In this document: piece by piece, positions 15,565 through 24,710 of the stretch | Layout of the letters: each line of letters starts with the position of its first letter | How positions within the stretch are numbered: position 1 is the stretch's first letter | Origin: Alphaproteobacteria bacterium | GTDB taxonomy: Bacteria; Pseudomonadota; Alphaproteobacteria; Rs-D84 | Assembly: GCA_017505705.1 (NCBI GenBank) | Contig: JAFVOS010000004.1 | Span: forward strand, 28,763-92,762 | DNA: 64,000 nt | Direction of reading: 5' to 3' | Notes under the pieces: generated by a model | The model's database searches: none | What the model was told of the DNA's origin: nothing | The model's input: the letters and a program-made list of their open reading frames with translations, nothing else | Position numbers and translations under genes: made by a program

Positions 15565-15843
15565 CTATTGGGCGATTTTATGCTTAATCTCACGAATACG
15601 GGCCAATATTTCTTTTAAATCTTCATCTGTTATGGTCTGAATGGGCTTTGATCGAACTTCATCCGCCAAAACAATACACAATGTTGCCAACAGCGAACTT
15701 TCTGGCAAAGGACCAATCTTGTCCAAAATCTGACGCGCACGTGCATCAACCATTTTACCCAAATCAATCAGGCGGGCTTCCTGGCCATCTTCACAGCCCA
15801 TGGGGTAATTTTTGTTAACAATAGGAATGGAAACGACACTCAT
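15565..15843 (-). CDS. zapA: Cell division protein ZapA
   Basis: A 92-residue protein with the ZapA layout: an N-terminal globular segment (SIPIVNKNYPMGCEDGQEARL), the conserved run L(I/A)..VD.R..QI, and a C-terminal coiled coil. ZapA binds FtsZ filaments and bundles them at the division site. It overlaps the preceding coiled-coil gene (15840-16049) by 4 bp, so the two are probably translated together. Length matches the family. Confidence 0.85.
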   Translation of the reverse strand: MSVVSIPIVNKNYPMGCEDGQEARLIDLGKMVDARARQILDKIGPLPESSLLATLCIVLADEVRSKPIQTITDEDLKEILARIREIKHKIAQ

Positions 15844-16049
15844 GACAACTTCTTTAGTATATCCAATGATTTATCAATTAAATCTGTTGCACGTGCATTT
15901 TTATCACGCAATACACGAACCTGTTCGGTCAGAATTGCAACCTCTAAATCTGTTTGTTTGCCGGCAGCAACCGCAGTACCACGCAAAGACGTGGCCGCAG
16001 ATTCAAGTGCCGCCAATTCTTGAAAAATTTGTTGTTTTATATCAGCCAT
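15840..16049 (-). CDS. Small coiled-coil protein linked to zapA (DUF4164-like)
   Basis: A 69-residue, almost entirely helical protein (TDLEVAILTEQVRVLRDKNA). Short coiled-coil proteins of this kind often precede zapA in alphaproteobacteria and are annotated as DUF4164. The stop overlaps the zapA start, suggesting coupled translation and a shared role at the divisome. The function is not established. Confidence 0.65.
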   Translation of the reverse strand: MADIKQQIFQELAALESAATSLRGTAVAAGKQTDLEVAILTEQVRVLRDKNARATDLIDKSLDILKKLS

Positions 16050-16133
16050 AGTATCAGTTTAAGATATTTTTTATATGCGTTCAACCCTAAAATGTGATAT
16101 AATAAGTTGGTAAATTGTGGGGGACTGGATTCA

Positions 16134-17105
16134 ATGAAAACTAAAATTATCTATATTTCTGGAAATGAACTGTTTGAAATGGGCGATATTCGTGCGGCAT
16201 TCGAAGAAGTACGAAATACATTGGGGCTGGATAAAGATACGATATTATTTGGTGTCCCTGTTGATGAAGACAATGCATTGGCACAACCAATTCAGACATG
16301 TGACAGCGCAAATACATTCGAACCAGAAGATATAGAGATTCCAGTTGTTCAAGATATTATACCAGAACCAATCCACACAGCTGAAACCGTTCAAGAAGAT
16401 CCACAGCCAGAAGTAATCCCAGAAGTTATTGTGCCAGAAGAACCAATTTATGATGAAATACCGGTTATTGAAAATATACAGCATGTTGAAAATAATGAAG
16501 ATACTGTAATTCCTATTTTATCTGTACTGGGGGGGACGGACACAAATGTTGCCCCAGAAGAAGAACCAGAACAAACACAATATGTCACAGATATTATAAC
16601 AGAAGCTGTTGAACAGCCAGATGACGAAATCGAAAAACAAGCAGAAACACTGCAGATATCAATCGAAGATGTTGTCGCCGATCAGGCACCAGTCGAAGAA
16701 GAAGAAAAAGAAAAAACCCTGGAAGAATTATTGGAAAGCATGACACCGTTGGGCGAAGATATTTTAGAAGATACAGACAATAATGAATCAAGCATTAAAG
16801 ATATGGCCGATACAGATTCAGATGTTGATTTTTCTGTATCAATGAACGATGACGTAACCGATACAGATGCAACGTTGGCGCAACTGGCAAACGAATTTGC
16901 GCAAACACAAGATCAGATACCAACAACACAAAAAAATACCGGCAATGGAAAAATCAGCAAGCTGAAAAATATATTACCATTTAAAAAAGCCAAGCGTGAT
17001 GACAGCGGACTGATGGGTGATTTGTTCGGATGGGCCGGGATTGCTGCAAACGATGAAGATTTTTCAATTCCAGGTTTCTTTACCAGTGCGGGCGGACAAA
17101 AATAA
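16134..17105 (+). CDS. Acidic low-complexity protein of an envelope cluster
   Basis: A 323-residue protein. Residues 1-40 look like a small folded domain (KTKIIYISGNELFEMGDIRA). Residues about 50-260 are dominated by Glu, Pro, Val, Ile and Asp with repeated PEE/PVIE motifs and are probably disordered. The last 60 residues are basic then Gly-rich (GLMGDLFGWAGIAAN). ATG 16134 is preferred over the TTG at 16107, which lies within a few bases of a TATAAT (16098-16103). Two genes for envelope-associated proteins follow closely. No family recognised. Confidence 0.65.
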   Translation: MKTKIIYISGNELFEMGDIRAAFEEVRNTLGLDKDTILFGVPVDEDNALAQPIQTCDSANTFEPEDIEIPVVQDIIPEPIHTAETVQEDPQPEVIPEVIVPEEPIYDEIPVIENIQHVENNEDTVIPILSVLGGTDTNVAPEEEPEQTQYVTDIITEAVEQPDDEIEKQAETLQISIEDVVADQAPVEEEEKEKTLEELLESMTPLGEDILEDTDNNESSIKDMADTDSDVDFSVSMNDDVTDTDATLAQLANEFAQTQDQIPTTQKNTGNGKISKLKNILPFKKAKRDDSGLMGDLFGWAGIAANDEDFSIPGFFTSAGGQK

Positions 17106-17114
17106 TACACGTGA

Positions 17115-18113
17115 ATGAATATAGAAACTGTTTTTAGACTGCTTAGTAATGCCGGATTTCGCAATCTGGGGGCTGATGACGCCAATATATACATGGAAGA
17201 CCCAGCATGCATAATTCGCAGTTTTGAAACATTCCTGGAATATGCGTGGACAATTCTGATTTTTATTACTGGAATTATGCTGGCAGGATGGGCGTGGGCG
17301 ATGATACGTGGCTCAAAAAATGCTGAGCTGAAGTCAATTACAAATAATTTAAAGAACTTGGTTCTTTTGCTGGGGGTAATCAGTGCGACACCTGTGCTGG
17401 TTAATTTTGTATATGGTGGCGACTTAATTGGACGTGGTTGCAAAACCATTGCGATACCAATTGAAACCGTCGACAAATTGTTGGCACAGCGATATGAAGA
17501 ACTGGAAAAATACGATGCGTATAATCTGTATGAAAATTTTGAAATTTATGATTCTGGCGCAACAATCGGGCAAACAACGTATGTCCAACCATCTGTTTCA
17601 AATGATGCCCAAGAAATTTTAGAAATATCCCCTGCTCTGGACAAAATTAACGAAACACCACAAAATGCAACACCTGTTCGGGCAATCGAATCTGGCAAGG
17701 ACGTTATATTTGTCGCTGCAGATGGTCATGAATACAAGCACACAGGTGGGACACGAGCATGGCGCAATAATAACCCAGGAAATATTCGTATGACTGAATT
17801 TTCAAAACGAATGGGGGCAATTGGGGCTGCTGGGGGATTTGCTGTGTTCCCAGACGAACAAACAGGTATGGTGGCGGTAAAAAAACTGTTAAGGACAAAA
17901 AATTATGCAAACAAAACAATTGCAGGTGCAATCAGCAGATATGCCCCACCATCAGAAAACAATACCGCAGCATATCAGCGCAGTATTGAAAAATTAACCG
18001 GCTTAAATATTAACAGAAAAATGTCTGAACTGTCCGACCAAGAATTAGACAGGGTGGCAAATGCTATTCGACATATCGAAGGATGGAAGCCTGGAACAGT
18101 TGAAAAAATATAA
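17115..18113 (+). CDS. Membrane protein with VirB2-like N-terminus and a lytic-enzyme-like C-terminal domain
   Basis: A 332-residue protein. Residues about 35-110 contain two or three hydrophobic helices with a layout like VirB2/TrbC pilin subunits (ILIFITGIMLAGWAWAMIRG). Residues about 215-332 contain AWRNNNPGNIR and GGFAVFPDEQTGM, the signature of a domain found in phage structural protein P5-like and peptidoglycan-lytic proteins. The fusion suggests an envelope-spanning complex that opens the peptidoglycan, possibly related to type IV secretion. It starts 9 bp after the acidic protein and is followed after 15 bp by another membrane-anchored protein. Domain names come from motif memory, not a search. 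Confidence 0.6.
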   Translation: MNIETVFRLLSNAGFRNLGADDANIYMEDPACIIRSFETFLEYAWTILIFITGIMLAGWAWAMIRGSKNAELKSITNNLKNLVLLLGVISATPVLVNFVYGGDLIGRGCKTIAIPIETVDKLLAQRYEELEKYDAYNLYENFEIYDSGATIGQTTYVQPSVSNDAQEILEISPALDKINETPQNATPVRAIESGKDVIFVAADGHEYKHTGGTRAWRNNNPGNIRMTEFSKRMGAIGAAGGFAVFPDEQTGMVAVKKLLRTKNYANKTIAGAISRYAPPSENNTAAYQRSIEKLTGLNINRKMSELSDQELDRVANAIRHIEGWKPGTVEKI

Positions 18114-18128
18114 GCAAAGGAATAAATC

Positions 18129-18740
18129 ATGCAAAAAACATTAAAATCGCTGGTTGTTATATTAATGCTGGTTGTTATATCTGCGCTGGTGATGATGCTG
18201 ATTAAAGGGGATTTTAAAAAGACAGGAAAAACAATGGGGGCAACCAGCCCACAAGTGTCTTTTGACGCAAAAAAATCTGAGGTCAAAAATACAACCGAAT
18301 TCGATGATGGTTTGGGGACCCCAGACGCTGTGACATATGGAACACTGGATGAATTTGGCGAAGGAATTCAAAGTATTGCCGAATTTTATCGTGATATAAA
18401 CCAAGATGGAACACCTGATAAAATAACACGTACACATGTTGCCACAGGAAACGACCACGATTACCAAGAATACAAAATAGAACTGAACATAAATGGCGTA
18501 ATGGTTAACATTACACCAGCTGGGTTTCGCACAACACATGGGGCAGACTGTGCACTGCGGCTGATTAAGTTTGGATTTAAGCCTGAATTTAATGCAACGA
18601 TAATATCCAGACCATTCCAAGACACATGGGATACACCATCTGTGGCATCAAAATATACATACAAGTTTCAGCAAAACAAAATCACTAACACCAATACCAG
18701 CAAGATTGGAACTGTATGTGACGTGGCAGAATTATTCTAG
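18129..18740 (+). CDS. Membrane-anchored periplasmic protein with a calcium-loop motif
   Basis: A 203-residue protein with one N-terminal membrane helix (about residues 7-27) and an exported remainder. DINQDGTPD at about 98-106 is a typical Asp-rich calcium-binding loop, as in EF-hand-like or thrombospondin type 3 repeats. It is the last of three closely spaced genes from 16134 and ends 4 bp into the convergent radC gene. No enzyme motif; function unknown. Confidence 0.6.
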   Translation: MQKTLKSLVVILMLVVISALVMMLIKGDFKKTGKTMGATSPQVSFDAKKSEVKNTTEFDDGLGTPDAVTYGTLDEFGEGIQSIAEFYRDINQDGTPDKITRTHVATGNDHDYQEYKIELNINGVMVNITPAGFRTTHGADCALRLIKFGFKPEFNATIISRPFQDTWDTPSVASKYTYKFQQNKITNTNTSKIGTVCDVAELF

Positions 18741-19459
18741 GACGTGCGTGACATTTTCAATTCGTATTGTTCCAATTCACCCAATTGACGGGCATTGCGC
18801 ATACTGTATATTGCGCCATCGGGTCCAACAATGATATGATCGTATAATTTGATACGATGATTCAGCAGCATTTTACCAACATGTGTTGTTAATTCAATGT
18901 CATCCAGTGATGGTAAAATTCCACCAACTGGATGATTGTGGCACAAAATCACCATTGATGCACCCTTGGTCAGCGCATCTGCCAAAATCTTGTCAGCATA
19001 GACATAAGACATGTTAACAGATCCAATATTGTGCAAATCATCACAAATCAGACGAAATTCATGATCCAGATAAAAAACATGCAGTTCTTCTATTTTCTTG
19101 TGCGCCAGTTGGGTTCTGCAATAGTTTTCCAGCACAGTTTGATTGGCCAAAACCTGGGATTCAACCAAGTGGCGTTTATAGCCCTTGGTCACAATACTGC
19201 GCAACAAGTTAAAAAACATTGCAACACCGGTTCCAGCACCATCAACCGATAAAATATCTGCTGAATCTGCCAGCATCGTATTATATGCCGAACCAAATCG
19301 CTTGTGCAACATGCGTGACAGAACACGCACATCACGACGTTGAATTATATATGTCAGCAACAATTCTAATTCTTCTTCATCGCTAAGTTTGCCATCTGTG
19401 AACTTCTGTCGCAGACGTTCACGATGCCCTGCACGCAATAGCGGATCTGGTTTTGCCAT
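18737..19459 (-). CDS. radC: RadC-family JAB/MPN protein
   Basis: A 240-residue protein with an N-terminal helix-hairpin-helix-like region (RLRQKFTDGKLSDEEELELL) and a C-terminal JAB domain with the metal-binding motif CHNHPVGGILPSLDD. RadC proteins are of uncertain role, though widely annotated as DNA repair proteins. ATG 19459 (MAKPDPLLRAGHRERL) is chosen; upstream in-frame codons lie inside map. It begins 5 bp after the map stop codon. Confidence 0.85.
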   Translation of the reverse strand: MAKPDPLLRAGHRERLRQKFTDGKLSDEEELELLLTYIIQRRDVRVLSRMLHKRFGSAYNTMLADSADILSVDGAGTGVAMFFNLLRSIVTKGYKRHLVESQVLANQTVLENYCRTQLAHKKIEELHVFYLDHEFRLICDDLHNIGSVNMSYVYADKILADALTKGASMVILCHNHPVGGILPSLDDIELTTHVGKMLLNHRIKLYDHIIVGPDGAIYSMRNARQLGELEQYELKMSRTS

Positions 19460-19464
19460 ATTGA

Positions 19465-20226
19465 TTAAACCATTTTTTCTGTAAATATAATTGCACCGTC
19501 TTCGGTAATGCCAATCGTATGTTCCCACTGGGCGGACAAGCCGCCATCAATCGTACGTGCCGTCCAACCGTCTGCATCAATCTTGCATTCTGGCGATCCT
19601 GTATTAATCATTGGCTCAATCGTAAAGACCAGACCAGGAACCATTTTCACCTTGTCCCAGCGTTTATCATAAAAATGGTAAATCTGAGGGTCGTCATGCA
19701 TAACCTTGCCAATGCCATGCCCAACAAAATCACGCGAAATCGAAAAACCATGCGGAGTGACAACTTCTTCGATAACCTTGCCGATTTCGGACAATGGAAC
19801 CCCGGGCGCACATATTGAAATTGCTGCATTTAATGCATCTTGGCAAACGGTCACCAATTTACGTGCCTGGGGCGATACATTCCCAATCATAAACATGCGT
19901 GACGCATCGCCATGAAACCCCTTGAATTCTGCGGTCAAATCAACGTTTACAATATCGCCGTCTTTTAAAATGACCTTGTCACTGGGGATGCCATGAACAA
20001 TAACATCATTGACAGATGTGCAAATATTTTTGGGATATCCCTGGTATCCAAGATCAGATGATCGTGCCCCATTCTCCTTTAAAAATTGGGCAACCATACG
20101 ATCAATTTCACCTGTGGAAATGCCAGCTTTTATATGTGGGCTGATAAAATCAAAACAGCGGGCAACCAGGTCCCCAACAACACGCAAACGTTTAAAATCT
20201 TTTGGTGCATATACAGATGCTAGCAT
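19465..20226 (-). CDS. map: Methionine aminopeptidase type I
   Basis: A 253-residue M24 peptidase that removes the initiator methionine from nascent proteins. Visible are VNVDLTAEFKGFHGDASR with the two metal-binding Asp residues, GHGIGKVMHDDPQIYHF with the active-site His, and FTIEPMI with a metal-ligand Glu. Length fits type Ia enzymes. It lies in a compact minus-strand run lptE-holA-map-radC. Confidence 0.95.
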   Translation of the reverse strand: MLASVYAPKDFKRLRVVGDLVARCFDFISPHIKAGISTGEIDRMVAQFLKENGARSSDLGYQGYPKNICTSVNDVIVHGIPSDKVILKDGDIVNVDLTAEFKGFHGDASRMFMIGNVSPQARKLVTVCQDALNAAISICAPGVPLSEIGKVIEEVVTPHGFSISRDFVGHGIGKVMHDDPQIYHFYDKRWDKVKMVPGLVFTIEPMINTGSPECKIDADGWTARTIDGGLSAQWEHTIGITEDGAIIFTEKMV

Positions 20227-20228
20227 TT

Positions 20229-21215
20229 TTAATTCCTTCTTTTTATAGCAAGACGTGCCGCACGAACAGACAGCTTTAAGGCAAAATCACGCAATAAAAC
20301 CTCGCCTGGCATACCTGTGGTGCGCAACTGCTTTTCTAATTCGTTCAATCGAACCAAGACAGCCGTTATTTCTGATTCTGGCCACATTTTAACAGCGTTG
20401 TTAAATTTTTCTGCGACCTTCCAAAACAGACGGGGCAATTGACCATCAACAACAGCCGTCATCAATTTCTTGAAATGGCCATCCAGCATGCGAACCAGCA
20501 TGTTGGGTTCCGCATTATCATACAATAATCTGTCCAGTGCCGTCATCGTTTGCCCAACATGACCCGCCGTCAAAGAATACAAAAAATCATCCATGTCAGC
20601 AGCCGCAGAATCAGGCAGACATTTTTCAACATCTTCCAGGTCGACTGTTTTTTTATCATCAACATATAATGATAATTTGGTTAAAAAACCACGTGTTATC
20701 CCCCTGTCCCCCCCCAGGTGCGCCGTCATGTACGCCATGGCATCAGGATGAATTCGCCCAATCCCAGCAGCGGATAATGTATCCCTGATTAATGGTGTTA
20801 ATGTGCGTGCGTCGTCTGTATAACATGCCAGCGCAGCTAAATTTTCACCAGATTCAAACATAGAACGCAATCCACCACCCGCACGCAAATCACCCGCTGC
20901 GACAACAACTGTTGCGCACAGGCTGGGGTGCGATATCAATTCTTCGATTGCACGTGCAGACGCATCACCAGCATTGGAAATCATAACCATCTTGCGGCCA
21001 CCAAACATTGATGGGGTACAACTTTCTGCGAACAATGCATCTTGTTTTTCACGCAGTTCATCAGAATCCAGCGCAAAAAGATTGTCTTTTTCAATCCCCA
21101 GTTTGCTGATTGCACTGTCGCAAAACTCATCAACCTGGCCAGCGTCTGGCCCATAGATTAATACTGCACGAACTGTTTCAATGCCCGAATTAAAATCTGA
21201 TTCTTTCCACTTCAT
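20229..21215 (-). CDS. holA: DNA polymerase III subunit delta
   Basis: A 328-residue clamp-loader subunit. The N-terminal AAA-like fold shows AVLIYGPDAGQVDEF where other loaders carry a P-loop, and a central conserved stretch resembles HolA (LLYDNAEPNMLVRML). Delta opens the beta clamp during loading. Its start overlaps the lptE stop by 4 bp, the usual lptE-holA order in proteobacteria. Confidence 0.9.
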   Translation of the reverse strand: MKWKESDFNSGIETVRAVLIYGPDAGQVDEFCDSAISKLGIEKDNLFALDSDELREKQDALFAESCTPSMFGGRKMVMISNAGDASARAIEELISHPSLCATVVVAAGDLRAGGGLRSMFESGENLAALACYTDDARTLTPLIRDTLSAAGIGRIHPDAMAYMTAHLGGDRGITRGFLTKLSLYVDDKKTVDLEDVEKCLPDSAAADMDDFLYSLTAGHVGQTMTALDRLLYDNAEPNMLVRMLDGHFKKLMTAVVDGQLPRLFWKVAEKFNNAVKMWPESEITAVLVRLNELEKQLRTTGMPGEVLLRDFALKLSVRAARLAIKRRN

Positions 21216-21691
21216 TTACTTGTTTTGTCCCCAGACGTTAGACTGTGTGTGGCAACAATTGCACGTGTACTTATCTTTTCTGATAATACAGTCAAAGAGT
21301 TTTTTATCGCATTGTTATATGATGCGTTTGATGCAACAAGATATCTGACAAATGTATATGATTCTGATGCAGTGTCACTGCCCCGGGCCAGAACACGTCC
21401 AGACTTGGTTTCTGTTAATGTGTAGCGTGCTGTCAAGGAAACCTCTTGCCAGGTGGCATCACCGGTTAATTCACGTGCCTTGTATTGGGTCACAGGATTG
21501 CCCAGCGAAACATTTAGTGTATATTTTGCATTTGTATCACGTGCGCCACCAAATTTAGCATTTAAAGAATTGCGCAATTCAATACCATTAATCCCCTTGA
21601 TAGGAGAGACATATATGTCTGTGTCATTACCAACAAACATTGGTGTAAATCCACAACCCGACAAGCATAACAGTAAAATAATTTTTTTCAT
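21212..21691 (-). CDS. lptE: LPS-assembly lipoprotein LptE
   Basis: A 159-residue lipoprotein: MKKIILLLCLSGCGFTPMF is a signal peptide with the lipobox LSGC, followed by GFTP/(M/L)(Y/F), a hallmark of LptE. It plugs the LptD barrel in the outer membrane and delivers LPS to the surface. The 4-bp overlap with holA supports the assignment. The gene shows that this organism builds an LPS-containing outer membrane. Confidence 0.88.
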   Translation of the reverse strand: MKKIILLLCLSGCGFTPMFVGNDTDIYVSPIKGINGIELRNSLNAKFGGARDTNAKYTLNVSLGNPVTQYKARELTGDATWQEVSLTARYTLTETKSGRVLARGSDTASESYTFVRYLVASNASYNNAIKNSLTVLSEKISTRAIVATHSLTSGDKTSK

Positions 21692-21758
21692 AACTAAACT
21701 TCCTGTTGCAGTTTATACTTATATTAGCTACACTTTTAATAAATCGCAAGGGAGAAAG

Positions 21759-22994
21759 ATGAATATTTTTATCATGCTTTTAATGATATTGTTCATGGGG
21801 GGATTTTATCTGATTAACAGCCCCAGCCAACATATCTATGAACATGAGACAGAATATGCAATAAATAAAGCAGATATGCGCGCCATCGCCCAATGTGCAG
21901 CAGCGGTTCATAATGCACAAATCCGGGGAACTGTTTTTGAAGACGTTTGCGTTCAACAAAATAATATCATCAGTCAATATATCTGTCTGGACAACAGGAT
22001 GAAAGTCACCAGCTGTGAAATTGTAAGAAATAAAAAACCGGCCTTTTCGTATATAATCACTGCAACGGGTGTGCTGGATTACAATAAATACAATGATATT
22101 ATGGAGGTTTTAGAACAAGACTTTAGTGATGCCGGTACATTTGGTATATTTGATGAAAATGTAATTATGTCTGGCGGAACAACGACCAAACGTATCGTCC
22201 CAGCAACAATTATCGAAGAAATGAAATTAGAACCAGGTCAGTTGGTATACCTGACGCAGTATGAAATACCCGATACACAAACAGAGTATGTATTTAATGT
22301 CGCAGAAGATATTATATGCCCCACAGGAACGATAAAAGTATATCGATTTGGGCGGTGGCAATGCACTGGATACAACACAAAAACGAACTGTGGCGGTGAT
22401 ATGGTGTGGGATTCCGATTTAATGGAATGTGTCCCGGACGAGTCCAGAAAACCACTGTGTACAAATAATCAAACAGCAATTATTGTAGATGATGTATGGG
22501 AATGTATCAGCCCATTCCCAGAAAAAACATGTCCAGATAAAATGGTGCTGAGGTTGAACTATAATACACTGGAATGGGAATGCGTTATGGATCCACAAAA
22601 CATACCCAACACAAAAAAATGTGAACATGTACGATACAGTGCTGTACAGGGGGCGGTTGGAACAACACTGCGTGTACCCCAGACATCATGCACAGATTGT
22701 GAAAAAATGATAATTGATAACGAAACATGTATTGCCAAATGTGTTCCAGACGAATCCAAGATAACTGATCCACGATGCTATAATGGAAATGCGGCGGAAT
22801 GCAGCGGTCCGACACGTGCATTCTTTTTTGGATTCCCAAGCCAGGAATACATAAACCAGACTGGGATGAATATTGAAAATGTACAATTTAGCGCAGGACA
22901 ATCACAAAACAGACGCTTTAACTGTAAAGATTGCAGCGAAACAGGAATTAACACAGAATTGTCAAAACCACCATTTGTTGTCGTTTGCAATTAA
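21759..22994 (+). CDS. Exported cysteine-rich protein of unknown function
   Basis: A 411-residue protein. The N-terminus (MNIFIMLLMILFMGGFYLI) is a membrane anchor. From about residue 190 to the end there are some 25 cysteines in a repeating 'W.C......C......C' spacing (IICPTGTIKVYRFGRWQC, CPDKMVLRLNYNTLEWEC), suggesting small disulphide-bonded modules exposed outside the cytoplasm. ATG 21759 follows SD GGGAGAAAG; the frame is open much further upstream, but that part overlaps the divergent lptE gene. No family recognised; a pilus-associated or surface adhesin role is possible. Confidence 0.65.
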   Translation: MNIFIMLLMILFMGGFYLINSPSQHIYEHETEYAINKADMRAIAQCAAAVHNAQIRGTVFEDVCVQQNNIISQYICLDNRMKVTSCEIVRNKKPAFSYIITATGVLDYNKYNDIMEVLEQDFSDAGTFGIFDENVIMSGGTTTKRIVPATIIEEMKLEPGQLVYLTQYEIPDTQTEYVFNVAEDIICPTGTIKVYRFGRWQCTGYNTKTNCGGDMVWDSDLMECVPDESRKPLCTNNQTAIIVDDVWECISPFPEKTCPDKMVLRLNYNTLEWECVMDPQNIPNTKKCEHVRYSAVQGAVGTTLRVPQTSCTDCEKMIIDNETCIAKCVPDESKITDPRCYNGNAAECSGPTRAFFFGFPSQEYINQTGMNIENVQFSAGQSQNRRFNCKDCSETGINTELSKPPFVVVCN

Positions 22995-23028
22995 ATATAC
23001 AAAAACAATATTTTGTCAATCTTTCGCC

Positions 23029-23056
23029 TTGACACATGGGCTGTTTTTGCTAAACT
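23029..23056 (+). promoter_or_regulatory. Promoter of the OLD nuclease gene
   Basis: TTGACA (23029-23034), 16-bp spacer, TAAACT (23051-23056); ATG at 23089. Confidence 0.65.
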
Positions 23057-23088
23057 GATTGGTGTAAGCAACCAAAAGATGTAAAAAC

Positions 23089-24684
23089 ATGCAAATAGAA
23101 TCTGTGACCATTCATAATTTCCGCTCTATAAAAGATGCGACTGTTTCATTTCAGGACTATTCCATCATAGTCGGTGAAAACAACGTGGGAAAAAGTAATC
23201 TTATTGATGCAATACGGTGTTTTTATGGGGATATAAAATTTACAGAAGACGATTTCTGTAAGTCGTGCAATAAATCCGACGCCAAAGACAAGGATGCCTG
23301 GATTGAAATAGAATACAATCTGACAGAAAAAGAATATTTACATCTGCCAAAAAAATACCAAATCAATAAAAATAAACTGCGTGTCCGCAAAGATTTGACC
23401 AAAACAGGGTTCTTTCACGCATATACAAAAGACGGTTTGGACGCATCCTCATTCTGTGGACAACGAAATACTGTCCCGACCAATCTGGGGCATATTATCT
23501 ATGTACCCGCAGTAGTTGACATTGATGGAAACGCAAAAACATCTGGGGCATCTGCACTTAATGGTCTGATTTCATTATTGTCGCAAAATCCAAAGTTTAG
23601 AAATGAATTGGAAAAACAATTAATGCCTGCCCTGCAAACAATTAATGGCATTACGTCACCACAGCTAAGAAAAATAAGACAATCAATAAACAACGAAATT
23701 AGGTCATCTGGTGTTCGTGTGAATATTGGTGCACGCAAAATCTCAACAGAGGAAATATTAAAGTTTTTGTTAAATATAAATGTCGAAGATGGCGTTGGAC
23801 CAATGGATATATCTAAAATTGGAACGGGTGTTCAGCGCAGAATCATTGCAAGTTTGATAAAGTTAAATGCACAATACGCCAGCATGTCCGAAAGACGCAA
23901 AGATAAAAAAGCAAATAGATCAGCTGATTTTAAACCTGCAGCAGCAGACAACGCAATGCACAGATTCAGACCAAGAATGGATGTATTGTTATTTGAAGAA
24001 CCAGAAGTGTCAATGCACCCGGCTGCAATCGCAGACCTGGCGCATGATTTGCATGAATTTGCAAACACTGAAAACCAACAGGTAATTGCAACAACTCATT
24101 CCAGCCAATTGGTATCAGAAGATATAATGGATATTCGTGGGCTTATACGTGTTGAAAAACACAATGGATTAACAACAGCATATCAAAACAAAATACCAGA
24201 TGCAGATTTACAGTTGGCAAAAAATATGGTCTATTTCGACAGACCACGCAGCGATATGTTCTTTGCCAAGAAAGTAATTCTGGTCGAAGGGCCAACAGAA
24301 TATATGTTGTATAACTATTTAAAACGTCGTGGCGATTTGCCACATAACTTGACACAAAACGTGACATTAATTGAAACAATTGGGAAATGGTCTATGCCAT
24401 ATTTCCAAAAGGTTTTAAATAACTATAACATTCGTCATGCTGTCATGTATGACACAGACGGTGATCCAAATCGCCAGGACAACATTGATGTGCGAAATGA
24501 ATTTTCACATCTGACGGATTATTCATATGGTTTCCCACGTGATATCGAAACATTCTGTGGCATCCGCAAAGCAGGAAATCCAGCGATAAATATTATTAAC
24601 AAATTCGAGGATGGAACTGTTGATGCTGCAACCCAGACCGCTGTGGTACAGATATTTAAAGATATGATAACCAAACATAAATAA
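23089..24684 (+). CDS. OLD-family ATPase/TOPRIM nuclease
   Basis: A 531-residue protein. The N-terminal ABC/SMC-type ATPase has Walker A GENNVGKS at residues 29-36 and Walker B LLFEEPEVSMHP, with the His-switch region TTHSSQLV. The C-terminal TOPRIM nuclease shows VILVEGPTEYMLY and the DxD-type YDTDGDP. OLD proteins are ATP-driven DNases; alone they form class 1, and with a UvrD-like partner they form Gabija. No helicase partner is adjacent, so this is best called a solitary OLD nuclease. A defence or repair role is inference. Confidence 0.85.
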   Translation: MQIESVTIHNFRSIKDATVSFQDYSIIVGENNVGKSNLIDAIRCFYGDIKFTEDDFCKSCNKSDAKDKDAWIEIEYNLTEKEYLHLPKKYQINKNKLRVRKDLTKTGFFHAYTKDGLDASSFCGQRNTVPTNLGHIIYVPAVVDIDGNAKTSGASALNGLISLLSQNPKFRNELEKQLMPALQTINGITSPQLRKIRQSINNEIRSSGVRVNIGARKISTEEILKFLLNINVEDGVGPMDISKIGTGVQRRIIASLIKLNAQYASMSERRKDKKANRSADFKPAAADNAMHRFRPRMDVLLFEEPEVSMHPAAIADLAHDLHEFANTENQQVIATTHSSQLVSEDIMDIRGLIRVEKHNGLTTAYQNKIPDADLQLAKNMVYFDRPRSDMFFAKKVILVEGPTEYMLYNYLKRRGDLPHNLTQNVTLIETIGKWSMPYFQKVLNNYNIRHAVMYDTDGDPNRQDNIDVRNEFSHLTDYSYGFPRDIETFCGIRKAGNPAINIINKFEDGTVDAATQTAVVQIFKDMITKHK

Positions 24685-24710
24685 AAAATCCCCAGAAATG
24701 GGGATTCTTT
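24685..24710. terminator. Terminator between the OLD gene and the Ca/Na antiporter
   Basis: AATCCCC (24687-24693)/GGGGATT (24700-24706) with flanking A and T runs; genes are convergent. Confidence 0.8.

Noticed and set aside
16913..17476. 187-codon minus-strand frame across the junction of two envelope genes
   Set aside because: Antisense to two genes with better starts; the sequence is low complexity and lacks an SD.
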